DNA of 64,000 bases from Lycorma delicatula (lineage: Eukaryota; Arthropoda; Insecta; Hemiptera; Fulgoridae), in contig NC_134463.1 of the NCBI RefSeq assembly GCF_047948215.1, positions 58,472,201 to 58,536,200 of the forward strand, written 5' to 3'. A program made the translations under genes and the position numbers. Below the pieces are notes generated by a model. It did no database searches. It saw only the letters and a list, made by a program, of their open reading frames with translations, and had not been told where the DNA came from. Of this stretch, positions 1 to 11,205 are shown one piece after another; the stretch's first letter is position 1; the number at the start of each line of letters is the position of its first letter.

Positions 1-205
1 TTCCAAATTACAAAAAAAGCAGGCTCCTAGAGAAAACTGCCAAAATAATCACCAAGATCAAGTCAAAATCACAACCAAACATAAGATCCAATTTTCCGAA
101 AAAGAAAGAAAAGTAAGATCTGTAAAAATGAAACAATACTGGGCTAAAAGAAAGGCACAAATCACAAAAAAGAGATTGATACAACGTACCCTCAAAGTCC
201 GGTGA
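1..205 (+). pseudogene. C-terminal tail of a LINE ORF2 (family G), cut by window edge
   Basis: A frame starting at base 2 stays open for 67 codons to a TGA at 203-205. It is visibly richer in GC than its surroundings and has no in-window start, so it continues upstream. The product is very basic and ends in a segment reading SEKERKVRSVKMKQYWAKRK. This matches, residue pattern for residue pattern, the tail of the LINE relic at 61972-62790 (SEERRKEISERMRRNWADRK) and the weaker tail at 13.4 kb, so I read it as the end of the same retrotransposon ORF and not as a host exon. AATAAA lies at 224-229, just after the stop, as expected for a LINE 3' end. The frame is intact as far as visible; whether the element is intact upstream cannot be seen. 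Confidence 0.6.
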
Positions 206-490
206 AACAAAAAGAAATAAGAAAATAAATTTTAATAATTTTTTTTTAGGAAATTTAGAAGGATTTTTACCGTAATATATATTTAAAAAACTTCTTTTGT
301 TTGCTTATATTACGGAAAAACCGGCAATAATTATATTAAAATATATTAATTTTTAAAATATCATTAATACATGTTTTCATTAAACGGATAATAGATCAAG
401 AGAGTGTTTCATGTGTAATATCATGCAGCATAAACATAAATATATCGCTTTAGTTATTTATGATTCTCTGTAGCAGTTATTATAATTACA

Positions 491-571
<81 letters not shown>

Positions 572-1499
572 GTGAGTGAGAGTACATTACATTAACCATT
601 CATTATCTTGTGGTGAACAACAAAACATTAATGCATAAAATTTTATACGGCATGTGTTAAATAAAATCCTCACTTAAAAAAAAGACAATAAAGTCATATG
701 CAGATGGTGTGTGCTATATTAAGCGTGTTATAATCGATATATTACTGTTGTTTCATTTAAGCCATAGTAATTAAACTGTATAGGTTTTTAACTATAGGTT
801 GAAAAGATTTTTTGTATGGCATTGAAAGTAATTTTTTTACACAGCTGATAATGCTGCCGGATTCTTTCGATTTTTTTTCTTATTCAGCAATAAACATTTA
901 TTGCATCGTATATTATTCCTTTACTATTATTCCTATACTCTTGTCTTATTTTCTTTTTTCAGTTACATGACTGATAAATTTTGGTATGAAATAGAATAAT
1001 TTTAATTTTAGGTGTGAAATTTTAATTTTCTTTTTTTTTTTTACTCCCAATTTTTCTCATTATACAGCTTTGACTAATGACAATAAAATAAACCCATATA
1101 ACTTTTTTATGTAAATTATAATTTAAAAATTCTTTAATAATATATATTTTTTATTTTTATGATTTACCATTCTATTAAGATCATTAGTTAGTTATATTAA
1201 TCTAAGCTACTTTTAATTCAAAATTTTTATATATTTTTTTTCATAAAATACTTTTAAATATGTCAATAAACGATTGCTTTTGTCTGTAATTTTTTTTTTT
1301 TTTTTTGTAAATCTACAACAAATAATACATGTTTTATATATATGATTTATATTAAACATGAATATTCTTCAAAAATAAATATATAAATGTACCTTTTTTC
1401 TTTTAAATCTTTGACATCAGATTTATTTGTTTAGAAATTAATATTAATAAGTGTAGTCTTGCTTGTAGAAACAAATAAAAATCTCGCCGAAAACCAAAG
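206..1499. other. AT-rich non-coding DNA
   Basis: Very AT-rich sequence with many homopolymer runs and no credible coding frame. It holds AATAAA at 224-229 and a compound microsatellite at 492-580, listed separately. Nothing else recognised. Confidence 0.7.
492..580. repeat. Compound microsatellite (TA)n-(GA)n-(GTGA)n
   Basis: About 45 bases of TA repeat pass directly into about 32 bases of AG repeat and then GTGAGTGAGTGAG. The same three-part order recurs at 8608-8690. Confidence 0.95.
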
Positions 1500-1988
1500 C
1501 TCGTTTTTTTCCGAACTCTGATCCTGCCAATTTTATTGTATAGAGCTAGGACGTGGACATTACTTAAGACCGTCCTGAGCAAACTTGAAGTGTTCCAGAT
1601 GTGATGCCTAATCCAGATCATCAGAGTCTCACTTCGCGATCACATCCGAAATGAAGATATTCGCCATCGCTGCGAACAACAGCCAAGAATCAAGGAACAG
1701 ATTCAATAACGGAGACTGCAGTGGTTTGGCCGTGTCTGCAGAATGAGTGGAAACCGATTACCATACAAATTCCTCTGGCATGAACGACCCATCCATTGGA
1801 GAGTCCAACGAACAGCTCCAAAGAAAACGTGGATTGGTATAAAAAACCGTAGACTAACCTTAATAAAGCCAGGACAACGTCGATGGATTGCCATCCATGG
1901 AAGTGGTTTTTTTAGTAAAATCAGACAACCATTAGCAGCCACAGCAGCGTACGGGCTTAGGAGTCGATCTAATCCAAACACCAACTAA
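1500..1988 (+). pseudogene. LINE reverse transcriptase C-terminus, degenerate (family H)
   Basis: One reading frame (phase of base 1539) reads through the classic non-LTR C-terminal region: LLYRARTWTLLKTVLSKLEV, then LRDHIRNEDIRHRCEQQPRI, then LQWFGRVCRM and NRLPYKFLWHERP. Only two stops interrupt it, TGA at 1602-1604 and TAA at 1707-1709; it ends at a TAA at 1986-1988. The order E/RTWTLxK, RNEDIR, RLxWFGxVxRM is typical of insect LINE ORF2 proteins downstream of the YADD catalytic centre, which is absent here, so the copy is 5' truncated. The overlapping minus-strand frame at 1703-1984 is a shadow. The motifs differ from family G (GHLxRM, ENRLTKKIF), so this is a second LINE lineage. The clade is not assigned. 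Confidence 0.8.
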
Positions 1989-2771
1989 GGATCAAAAAAT
2001 AGAAAGATGTAATTCATGATTCCTTTAGAATAAAGAAAATATTCTTTATAGAATATATATATATATTCAAGTAGTAAACTAATAGTTTACTACTTGATCC
2101 AAGACAACTCTATCCCAGTTTTTATTATACATTTGTATGTTTACAGTTGCAGAGAATCTGTTTGTGAATTATTTTATTCAATTTTTTATGTCAAAAACCA
2201 TAAAATTTATGCCTTAATTTATGTTTCAAGAATTTCAGTAATGTTTCTTTTACTCCGGAGCAGAAATCAATTTTTAGTCAATTTGACGCAAGTTTTACTA
2301 AATTTGACGAAATTTTTAAAGTATTACTCGAAAATGAAGACTTTCAGGACGACTTTCCGGACCCATATTTATATGACGTTTTGTATTTTCAGTTACATAA
2401 TATGTCCTAAAATTATTTCTATCTTTTCTTGAGACACCTGTTCGTACTAAACATTTTCGTATTTTTTTTTTCTTTTGATGATACATTTTTATTTCAGTGT
2501 AAATTGCGTCTTTATTAATGACTTTAACAAATGTTATAAATTTTTTTATTGAATTACTTGATCTTTATACGTTACTGCACAGGAATTATTCTTATCTTTT
2601 TTTCTGTTTTTATATTTTTTTCAACTAAACGATAATTCTTTTAGAAAAAATTTACCTATAATGTACTTGCATTTCTCTTCTTCTTCTTATTTCAGCTGAT
2701 TTAAACTTTCTAAACATTTTGTTATGAAAAAAAAGTATATTTAGCTCGTTTTAATTGTTAAAATGAGATTT
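1989..2771. other. AT-rich non-coding DNA
   Basis: Contains a short palindrome around 2066-2098 (CAAGTAGTAAACT paired with AGTTTACTACTTG). The frame at 2094-2432 has no recognisable domain and is low complexity. Nothing else seen. Confidence 0.6.
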
Positions 2772-2936
2772 GCCGGCCTCCGTGGCCGGGATTGGTAGCG
2801 TCTCGACTTTTCATCCGGAGGTCCCGGGTTCGAATTCCGGCTAGGCATGGCATTTTTCATACACGCTACAAATCATTCATCTCATCCTCTGAAACAATAC
2901 CTAACGGTAGTCTCGGAGGTTAAACAAGAAAAAAAT
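2772..2936 (+). repeat. tRNA-derived SINE, family A
   Basis: The head GCCGGCCTCCGTGG is followed by a degenerate A box (TGGCC...TTGG) and a perfect pol III B box GGTTCGAATTCC at 2827-2838. Then come the family body GGCATGGCATTTTTCA and ACGCTACAAATCATTCATC, and the shared tail ATCCTCTGAAA...TCTCGGAGGTTAAACA ending in poly-A. The flanks TTAAAATGAGATTT (2758-2771) and TTAAAAATGAAAGTT (2939-2953) could be an imperfect target duplication. Confidence 0.9.
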
Positions 2937-3152
2937 TATTAAAAATGAAAGTTAACTCTTTAAATGTTATAATAATATTTATATTTATTTGCTAAAAATC
3001 TATAATTAATTCATTATTTCCAAGTTTTCAAATTAATAAACTTTTCAAAATATTGATTTACGTAAAAATAATTTTCTAATTAATCTTAGATAAAATGAAT
3101 TATAAAATTTTGTTATATTTTTTTGTTTTTTTTTAGTTTTTTTTGTTTTTTT
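2937..3152. other. AT-rich spacer between two SINEs
   Basis: Homopolymer-rich DNA; nothing recognised. Confidence 0.6.
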
Positions 3153-3317
3153 ACCACTCGTGGCGCGAGTGGTAGCGTCTCGACCTTTCACCCAGGGGTC
3201 CCGGGTTCGAATCCCGGTCAGGCATGGCATTTTCACACACGCTACAAATCATTCATCTCATCCTCTGAAGTAATGCTTAACTGTGGACTCGGAGGTTAAA
3301 CAAAAAAAAAAGAAAAG
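3153..3317 (+). repeat. tRNA-derived SINE, family A
   Basis: The A box TGGCGCGAGTGG is at 3161-3172 and the B box GGTTCGAATCC at 3204-3214, followed by the family body, the CATCCTCTGAAG tail and a poly-A end. It is truncated at the extreme 5' end relative to the 37941 copy. It lies in the same orientation as, and about 220 bp from, the copy at 2772. The minus-strand frame 3045-3236 (peptide with GIRTRDPW) is the well-known translation artefact of such SINEs. Confidence 0.92.
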
Positions 3318-3611
3318 ATGTATAAAAGAATATATGCTATTAGCTTTAAAACTCTTGTAGATTTTAGCTTTACAAATCATGTTGACTCTCCAAAGAAACT
3401 TCGTTATGCTTTCTTTTAAATATAATTTAATATTTTATAATAATACAATTATTATATAGTTTTTATTATGTTTTCTTCTTGAGTCAAATAAATATAATTA
3501 TAGTTTCATTAACTATAATAATTGTAGATAATTTGCTACAATTAATCTAAGGAAGATAGTCTCAGGTCAATTTGTTTTTATGTTGCAATCTTGTTTAGAT
3601 TTTCATTACGG

Positions 3612-4612
3612 CCTTAAAATTCTGCATTTAAATCAGTAAAATTTTTTTTGAAAGATTTTTCTGTAAATGTATATTATTTTTAATTCATCTTTTTTACACT
3701 TTCATTGATTTTTCAAAATTTATACCAATAATAATTTTAATTTTTATTAGTTTTTACCATTTTGTAGTTAATTTTAATTAAATTCTATATGGTTATATAG
3801 CAGTTCATTAGGTAATAGTTTGTACATCTTCATACATCATTCATCCCTACCCGATTTACTTTAATACTTAAGTTAACTAAAAAATTAAGTAATTTTTTTT
3901 AAGCAAGTTTAAGTTTATTTATTTTATAAAAAAATATTCTTATGGTATATCTTTTTCTGTTTCAGGTAATATAGTTATTCTTGCGTTCATTCATTAGCAG
4001 CGTAAATTAGTAAGTCTTTTTTTTATATAAAAATACATAACCAGTTTTTTAGTGTATGTACATATTTTACTGTATCTATGAGTGTATATAATATACAAAT
4101 ACATATAAAAAATATCTTTATTCATAATTTATTATTTTATTATTATTATGAATTACTAATAAAAAAAATATACACCCACACACACACAAATATATAAACA
4201 GTAGCTGTTGCTTGAGGTTTCGCTTGCGTGGACTTTGGATTTGTACCTAGTATTCCAAAAAGGATTAGCTTTTTGTTAAAATTCTACCTTATTTAAATAT
4301 ATTTTCGTTAGCATATTAGTAAATGGTCTGTTTAATTTTAAATTTTTATTGAGCGCCAACCCAATAATTCATTACACATTGTCGAGATTAAAAATTTTTA
4401 TATAAAATTTTGGACCAAAATTACTATATAAGAATATAGTATGTAATTAAAATTAACTACAAAATGGTAAAAACTAATAATAAAAAAGTAAGATTATTAC
4501 CGGTATAAATTTTGTAAAAAAACAATAAAAAGTATAAAAAAGATGAATTATAATGAATATTTATAAAATAATCTTCCACAAAAAATGTACTGATTTAAAT
4601 GCAGAATTTTAC
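3612..4612. repeat. Inverted repeat, about 190-bp arms around a 620-bp spacer
   Basis: The left arm 3612-3800 and right arm 4424-4612 are reverse complements with scattered mismatches and gaps. Shared blocks include TTCTGCATTTAAATCAGTA, AATTCATCTTTTTTA and TTTTTACCATTTTGTAGTTA. The spacer holds a short (CA)n tract near 4170-4190 and no gene. This could be two opposed copies of one repeat or the ends of a foldback element; no transposase or target duplication was identified. Confidence 0.75.
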
Positions 4613-4619
4613 CCTAAAA

Positions 4620-5007
4620 TCGGATTTTTTTATAAATGGTGAAACACACCTTTTTGTTTTCAAAGGAAAACTTAAATGCAAACTTTCATGACTGTAACAC
4701 CTTCATCTTCATTTAGTTTCAGGAAAAACATTTTCACCTTTTTTTTCTACCTCCAAATTGGATTTCTGAAAATTATGAAACATGTATTAATTTGTTTTTA
4801 AAGGAGTATAAATACAAATTTTCACATATCTTGAGAGATAAAATTTAAAAAAAATAATAATTTGCCTCCCGGTTTCATACTCGGAAACCTAGACCTCGTC
4901 TAGAAACTAGACGGAGTTTTTCAAACTTTTCCCTTATTGTGTTTAAGCAGTTGAACTGTGCATTGATGAATCAGTCAGTCAGGATATTTATATATATATA
5001 TATATAA
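4620..5007 (+). repeat. Interspersed repeat family C, 3' part with (TA)n tail
   Basis: Ends with GATGAATCAGTCAGTCAGGA followed by a (TA)n run at 4986-5007. The same GTTGATGAATCAGTCAG end with a TA-rich tail occurs at 43440-43495 (+) and, inverted, at 47072-47160. An internal short palindrome (CGTCTAG...CTAGACG) lies near 4893-4913, echoing the palindrome in the longer copy at 42151. No coding potential seen; class unknown. Confidence 0.7.
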
Positions 5008-6525
5008 AGAAAAAAAGGCGATCATCAAAAAATCACATCAGAATTTCGGTAAATCTTGGTGTTTCACAGTTTAAGACAAAAATAAACGAATATTTTATAG
5101 ATGATTTTTCGTAGGTACGTATGTGTATGTATGTATGTAGTCAGTAGCCCTGCTTTTCACTAAATAATTTCAGATTGGATAAACCGATATTGTTCAAACT
5201 TGATCAGTAGGTATTTATATATGGGTATTTATAGTGTTAACATTTTGAATAAATCTTTTTAGGAGGGAAATTTGCGAATTTTTCATTTTCGATATTTTAC
5301 TTTTCGATATTTTTTGGTGGTATAGAAAACAACTTTCTTAGAAAAAAATTGTAGAGTTTAGATAGTATATAGGTATATAATATGTATTACTATTATATAA
5401 TATATATATATATAATTTTTTTTTTAAATAATAGTTCAACTAAAAATATCTATAAGGGAAAATCTTGAGATCGTTCAAGAAAACACTTTCAAAATACAGA
5501 TCTAATTTTTCTAATTCCGCTAAAATACAGCAACACCATTGCAGCTTTTTAATTGTTTTAATATTAATCGTAACTTTATCTATTTTTATGGTTAAATTTT
5601 TAATAGTTTTACTTCTCTCTACAGTATTTTCAATAAATATTATTCACGTAATTCCAGATTTTTAATGATACTGATGAGCGAGCCTTTTTATGATAGATAT
5701 ATATACATGTACAGTACTCTGATATACGCAAAAAAAACCGTTCATTAAATTATTTCTGAGTAATTAATTAACGAGATTTATATGTAAGAAATTATAATAT
5801 TCTTTTTTTAAAAACCTAAAATATTTTCGTTTCAAAACTTACTATTAATTACTATTAGTTAATTACAATATTTTCATAATTAAGAAATTATTTTATTAAT
5901 ATTAATTCATAGAAATGCTACTTAAAAATAGTAAATAATCTTATATTTAAAATGAAACATATAGTTTAACTCGAAGATTATAAATACAGATTCGAACAGT
6001 ACTATTACACTGATTGGTCTAACGGCGTTGATGGGTGGAGCTAAGTACGTACTGTCACGCCCTAAACTTTTTTTTTGCTTCTTACCATTTACAACGTTCA
6101 AACGGTTAAGAAAGTGTAGTATGTTTTTAAGAAAATAATATACTACTATTCAATAATATCCTGTATACTATAATATCCTTATATTCAAAACGAGGTTAAC
6201 TCATAATATTCTGTACAGATGGAGTAAGTAATAAAAGAATGAGCGAAAAAAAATCAATGTTTCTTTGTTTTAGTATTAACCTCGCAAAGATATACACATA
6301 AATTTTATTTTACTCATTACTGTATTCAGACGGTAAATATTAAATACATGTGGGAAAAATTCAAATAATTTGAAAATAATAATTATTATTAAATAGAATG
6401 ATTCATCGGGATATGTAACAAATATTCACACACTCAATGATTTTGCTCAAAGATTTCAAGGGCGGATAGTTTTTAAATAAATTAGTAAACTGTTTTACGA
6501 ATACGCACTACGCCAGTATACACCT
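5008..6525. other. Non-coding DNA with a GTAT microsatellite and a small GC-richer patch
   Basis: A (GTAT)n tract lies at about 5115-5140. The frame at 5465-5665 is low-complexity and hydrophobic, without family features. A GC-richer patch at about 6013-6062 contains ATTGG (inverted CCAAT) in otherwise AT-rich DNA and could be promoter-like, but no gene start follows it visibly. Confidence 0.5.
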
Positions 6526-6683
6526 CTCCTTTTTCCTGTTTAGCCTCCTGAACCATCGTAAGGTATTACTTCAGAGAATGACATGCATGTGTGTAAACAA
6601 AGTGTAGTCTTGTACAGTCTCAGGTCGACTATTCCTTAGATGTGTGGTTAATTGAAACCCAACCACCAGGTGTATATACCAAT
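6526..6683 (-). repeat. SINE family B1, 5'-truncated
   Basis: On the minus strand it reads GGTTGGGTTTCAATTAACCA, then the AGACTGTACAAGACTACACTT region and the tail with TTCAGGAGGCTAAACAGGAA. The tRNA-like head with A and B boxes is missing, so this is a 3' fragment of the family seen in full at 53398 and 57800. Confidence 0.85.
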
Positions 6684-7654
6684 TTCACCATTCCTAACTC
6701 ATGATAGTTCACATAACATTTCCTGACGCAGTTACAATAGTTAAATTTATTACTATTTTCCCAATTTTCACGTTGAAATTTGTAATTAAACGATTTCTTC
6801 AGTATTCATTAATGATTTAAAACAGTTATTTATTTTTTATTTAAAGTTTTTTTTAAGTTTAATTTTTTTGTTTAGTATTTTCAAACGTATTTTTATTTAT
6901 AACTCTTTTTAAACATAATTAATTACTAATAGAATCGCTGTATACATCACCAGTGAATAAATCGTTTTATTCTTCTTGAAAATTAAAATGAAAAATGGAT
7001 ACTTTCGTTTTACGTGGATAAAAATAATTAAAAAAAAAAAAAACAGCAAAAATATTATAAACAATAAAAAAATTATAAAATTTACTTAATAGCCCCCTCA
7101 TTATCTCTCTTCATCTCTCTATTTTATTCTTCTCTCCTTATTATAGATGAGAATAAAATAAAAATACATTATCACTTATTCACTTTCACTTTTCCACATG
7201 ATTATTATTTAAGAACCATTTATATTCCTAAATATTTACGAATAAATGTACGTTCTTATGGTTATAACTTTATTGTTTTTAATTTTCTTTATAAAAGAAA
7301 GATAGTTTGCATGTTTTAAAGTTATTGAATAAGTTATTAGTGTGTGTTTTTATAAATTAGTATAGATTGGGCTAGCAGCAGCAGCAGTAGAAGTAACCGG
7401 GTGTACCAGTAGGTAGGTTGAAATGAAAGAGATGGAGTAAAAAAAAAGAAAGAAAGATATAAGTAATATGTTGAGATGGTAAAGGATAGAATGTTTTGGG
7501 AAAGAGAATACACACGCGCGCGCACGCATAAACACACACGAGGCTCGGTGATTAAAGATTAAAGGCTTTATATTATATTTCCACGGAGGAATTCACTAAC
7601 GGGCAGAAAGGCGTACATAGCGATAATATTCTTGATAGAGATGCCGTAAAATAT
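6684..7654. other. AT-rich DNA with short simple repeats
   Basis: Contains (CAG)n at about 7375-7388 and alternating CG/CA repeats at about 7508-7540. Frames at 7337-7537 are translations of these repeats. DNA becomes GC-richer from about 7550 rightward. Confidence 0.6.
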
Positions 7655-7972
7655 TCACTTCGCATAATTAAGGCGGCGGTGTAGTTTAGTTGAGGTGGAA
7701 CCGGGCTTAAAAGGAACAAAACTTCTATACAAAAATGATAAAGAGAGTATAAACGTTAAGATTGTAAGAAAGACAGAGTAAAAGATACCCCACGATGAAC
7801 ATGCCCAAAACAAGAGCTCTTCTCTACGTATAGTATACTCGTAGTCAGGATCGAGAGAACGCATAGTAAAAGGCGCACTGCCACGACTCACTGCTCTACG
7901 CTCGACGGCAGCGGGAATCGATTGTGGTTGCCGGCTAGCCAAAACTTGTTCAGTTAACTCTAACCGACACAT
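7655..7972 (-). CDS. Unassigned 105-codon ORF in a GC-richer island; possible exon
   Basis: A true ATG at 7972 opens 105 codons to a stop at 7655-7657 in a local island that is clearly GC-richer than the surrounding DNA and is not one of the repeat families found here. The product has a hydrophilic, Arg-rich first half (AVERRAVSRGS, DPDYEYTIRREE) and one strong hydrophobic stretch at about residues 53-84 that could span a membrane once, followed by a short basic tail. Possible splice signals exist on this strand: an acceptor TATATTTCAG ending at 8027 and a donor GTGAGT at 7891-7886 inside the ORF, so the true exon could be 8026-7892 only. I do not recognise the family. It may be a host exon, a 5' leader or chance. 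Confidence 0.25.
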   Translation of the reverse strand: MCRLELTEQVLASRQPQSIPAAVERRAVSRGSAPFTMRSLDPDYEYTIRREELLFWACSSWGIFYSVFLTILTFILSLSFLYRSFVPFKPGSTSTKLHRRLNYAK

Positions 7973-7979
7973 GAAGATA

Positions 7980-8604
7980 TTATATTATATAAACTCATAT
8001 ATGATGCATTATGTACTGATTCTAACCTGAAATATAAGTTATATTAAAGAAAAAATTATATTTACAAAATGAAATTAAAAAAAAATTAGGTAAAAGAAGT
8101 GCGAGAGAAATAATAGATATCTCCGTCTATAGTAAGATGGAAAAGATGAACATCAAATAGTGCTACGGTACACGAGGTCGAATAAAACCACGAACGACAT
8201 TCATCTTCATCTTCATCATCATCTAGTACTTATACGTTTTTTTTTTAATCGTTTTTCTTTGTTTTTTAATATCTTCTCTTCTGTATATTATAGTTTATTT
8301 TTTCTTGTTCATCGGTAGCCGGTCAGGTGAAGACCTGGGTAGGTTTAACAGTCTAACATCATTGATTATTATATTACTACTACACACCTGGTACCACCCT
8401 TTGCCCATTCCATCTGGTATAACTCATTATTCGTTACCCTTAAACATACTCTCATTTATTCTTCCCCCCCTACCTACATCATCCGTTACCTTCTACCTAT
8501 CTTTAACCGCCTATCACTCACCTCTGATAATTACTTTATTAATATACATTCGTCTTACTGTTCTGTTGATAATATATTATCTTTTGTTTTTTTTTTGCTT
8601 GTTT

Positions 8605-8607
<3 letters not shown>
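7980..8607. other. Non-coding DNA; pyrimidine-rich ORF region
   Basis: A (TCATCT)n-like tract lies at about 8202-8226. The frame at 8305-8685 is rich in Leu, Ile, Ser and Pro because of pyrimidine-rich DNA and runs into the microsatellite, so I do not accept it as a gene. Base composition at 8300-8560 is somewhat GC-richer than the AT desert. Confidence 0.5.
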
Positions 8608-8681
<74 letters not shown>

Positions 8682-8690
8682 GTGAGTGGG
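8608..8690. repeat. Compound microsatellite (TA)n-(GA)n-(GTGA)n
   Basis: Same three-part order and similar lengths as 492-580; the flanks are different. Confidence 0.95.
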
Positions 8691-9297
8691 ATGTATATAG
8701 AGTAAATGTATATAATCAAAAATCAAATAAAATTAAAATTTGTATAATAAATTATAAAAAATATTAAAATAAGATTATATATACCAGTATAAATATAAAT
8801 ATATATATTTTTTTTTTTAATAGTTAATAAATGTATAACACAGTTTTTCTGCTCTTCCTTTATTTTTCTACAGAAGAAAAAAATTAAGAAATATTTTTTT
8901 ACTTATTTTTAATTATGTAAGATAATTTTATTTAAAAATAATTAGTTATAAATTATAACTAAATTTATAATTATAAATTAATAATTTACAGTTAAATTTA
9001 TAAATTTAAATTATAACGAATTATAAATTATCTAGATTCTTGAAATTTAAAAAAATTATTTCTTAGCTTATTAAAACAGCTTTTTTTATTTCAAAATTTC
9101 CATCTTATTTTTTTTTAGCCCAGTTCGTGAAATTTTGTAGATTTTTATAATTGTTATAAATTTAGTTTCTATTTTTGGAAAAGGTAAATAATGTATACTT
9201 AAAATATATATTTTTAAAGACAAAAAAAAAATAAATAAAATATAATGAGTAAATAAATAAGTAGTTTTGTATCAGTACGAAGTCTTTTCCACTGGGT
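8691..9297. other. AT-rich non-coding DNA
   Basis: Short TA-rich near-palindromes (AATTATAACTAAATTTATAATTATAAATT around 8950-8985); nothing else seen. Confidence 0.65.
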
Positions 9298-9425
9298 ATT
9301 TCCATCGTATGTAATACGATGGAAATATATATATATATTATATATAAATATATAAATAATGTAAATATATAAAATATATATAATATATAAATAATGTAAA
9401 TATATAAATATATATATATATATAT
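9298..9425. repeat. Perfect 13-bp hairpin followed by an AT minisatellite
   Basis: ATTTCCATCGTAT (9298-9310) and its exact reverse complement (9314-9326) are separated by 3 bases. The following 9327-9425 is a TA-rich tandem array in which a unit containing AAATAATGTAAATATATAAA occurs twice. Confidence 0.85.
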
Positions 9426-9524
9426 AAGTACAAGAGTTCTTTTATGATCATTGTTTTTTAATGAATCTTTACAATAAAAATTATTAATTTTAAAAATTAA
9501 CGAGAATTTGAGATATATTTACTT

Positions 9525-9630
9525 TTTTTTCGGCCCCGTGATCGCTGGAGGCTCCGGAATCCCTGGTAGCCCGGTGAGCATCTGTGATTCTGGGATCTAG
9601 GCGAAGCCCCATGGCTAGATGGCTAGTATA
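9525..9630. other. Isolated GC-rich patch, origin unknown
   Basis: About 100 bases rich in G and C (CGGCCCCGTGATCGCTGGAGG onward) stand out in AT-rich DNA. Shared short strings with the patch at 19040-19300 (GATTCTGG.ATC) hint at a decayed element end, but no coding frame or family could be established. Confidence 0.35.
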
Positions 9631-9677
9631 AACATATATTTTTAAAAGTTTAAGGTAAAATGATTATTAAAAAATAA

Positions 9678-9964
9678 TGGTAAAACTCGTCATAAATCAG
9701 CTGATTTCTAAGTCGAAAGTTCTAAGCCTCAAATCCTAACAAAGGTAGTTGTTTTTATTCCGATTAGAATACTAGATGGTGGATACCGGTGTTTTTTGGT
9801 GGTTGGGTCTCAATTAATCACACATCTCAGGAATGGCGTCCTGGTTCTGTTTAAGACTAAACTTTACCGGTACGTTCAAACAGAATGTACTTAACCGATA
9901 CTTTCAAACAGATATTGATGAGTCTTTCTATTGATTTTAATTGTGTTGATGCGACTAAAAGAAA
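9678..9964 (+). repeat. SINE family B2
   Basis: Begins within the tRNA-like head (TGGTAAAACTCGTCATAAATC), passes the B-box-like CTCAAATCCT at about 9728-9737, and carries the family core GGATACCGGTGTTTTTTGG and CACACATCTCAGGAATGG. Its 3' end (TTGTGTTGATGCGACTAAAAG) matches the copy at 25761-26035 and differs from the B1 tail. Confidence 0.85.
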
Positions 9965-11205
9965 TATATTTGTTAATAAATTCAACTCAAATCGAATACA
10001 TAAATAGCAAATGAATTAGAATTACTGGCTCTACGCGTTTGTGTCGTTAGATACCCCTCGTTTATGTTCTAGGCTTATGAATTTTTTTTTATCTAATAAA
10101 AGTGATTTATGCAAAAGATAGGAAGAGTTAATCAAGAAACAGAGACTGAGTATAATAGAATGAATCAACGAGTTAAATCTAATCCACTGATTTTCCAAAA
10201 CGTATTTATGACTAAACTTATTTAAGTTTGGTTTGAAGAGTAGGAATTCTTCAATGGGGGTAAAATATAAACCACTAATATACTTTTATTACTTTTTTCT
10301 TAATATTTCTTCATGATTTATACCTTAAAAATAATATTTCTTTAAGTTCAGTTAAACTTACAAAAATTATTTTCATTATGTATAAATATATATATATATA
10401 TATTGGCCAAACAGATTAAATTGATCTAACAGTAAACTTTAATGTAATTACACTCTACTAGCAAAAAGATATACAGTGTCTCTGGAACATACATAACACA
10501 ACATTACACTATTGGACTGTCTTTTAATTAAGGGTTTTGAACAGCATGAGAACAAAAGATTCAATTAATTATTATTCGTAAGTCGATAAGGTAAGTTAAG
10601 TGAGTTTAAATCAGATGGTGGTAAATATACTAGTATTTTCTCTTCTTCGGTATATACACCGATACGTATACCGTATACTGGTTGGAATATATATATATAT
10701 ATTTTATTTTATATGTATGTGTGTTTTATTCAACCCACGACAACGGGTAATACAAACACAAAAAAACACATATAACACGTAAAAAGACTGTGAGTGTGCT
10801 AAACCCCATTTGCATGAGTCTGATAACAACTTCACAGCATCACACAACAAGAAACGCACGTACACACATCACATTTCAACAGTTTTTTCTTTTTTTTTAT
10901 GTTTTTGTTTAAACCACCTACGCCTATGTAATTACATTTAAACCTTTATTCGTATCTTTAGATTTTATTATTGTTTATAATATCGTTTCTTTTAAATCAT
11001 CTTTATTAGAATCTGTCTTTTGTACGTTGTTCTTTAATGAGAAACAGTTATATATTTATAATTATTATAATATTAGGTACGTGATTATAATAAAAAATTA
11101 ATATAATTTTATTATTTTCGTAAAGATAGAATCCCATTTTTTTCGAATCAACACCGGTCTCAGTAGGACCACGATAAATAGTTTTATTTATTGGCATTTT
11201 TCTTT
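9965..11205. other. AT-rich DNA with several TA microsatellites
   Basis: Short TA runs at about 10386-10402 and 10688-10702. The frame at 10600-10782 is unconvincing. A string TATACAGTGTCTCTGGAACA near 10468 resembles the TACAG-type mariner ends seen elsewhere, but no partner end or transposase was found. Confidence 0.55.

Noticed and set aside
3045..3236. Minus-strand ORF with peptide containing GIRTRDPW
   Set aside because: It is the reverse translation of the tRNA-like head of a SINE; similar peptides appear wherever such SINEs occur.
8305..8685. 126-codon ORF
   Set aside because: Pyrimidine-rich DNA followed by a TA/GA microsatellite gives a Leu/Ile/Ser tract and a poly(YI)-(RE) end; no protein features.
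10460..10520. TATACAGTGTCTCTGGAACA as a mariner terminus
   Set aside because: No matching opposite end and no transposase text within several kilobases.
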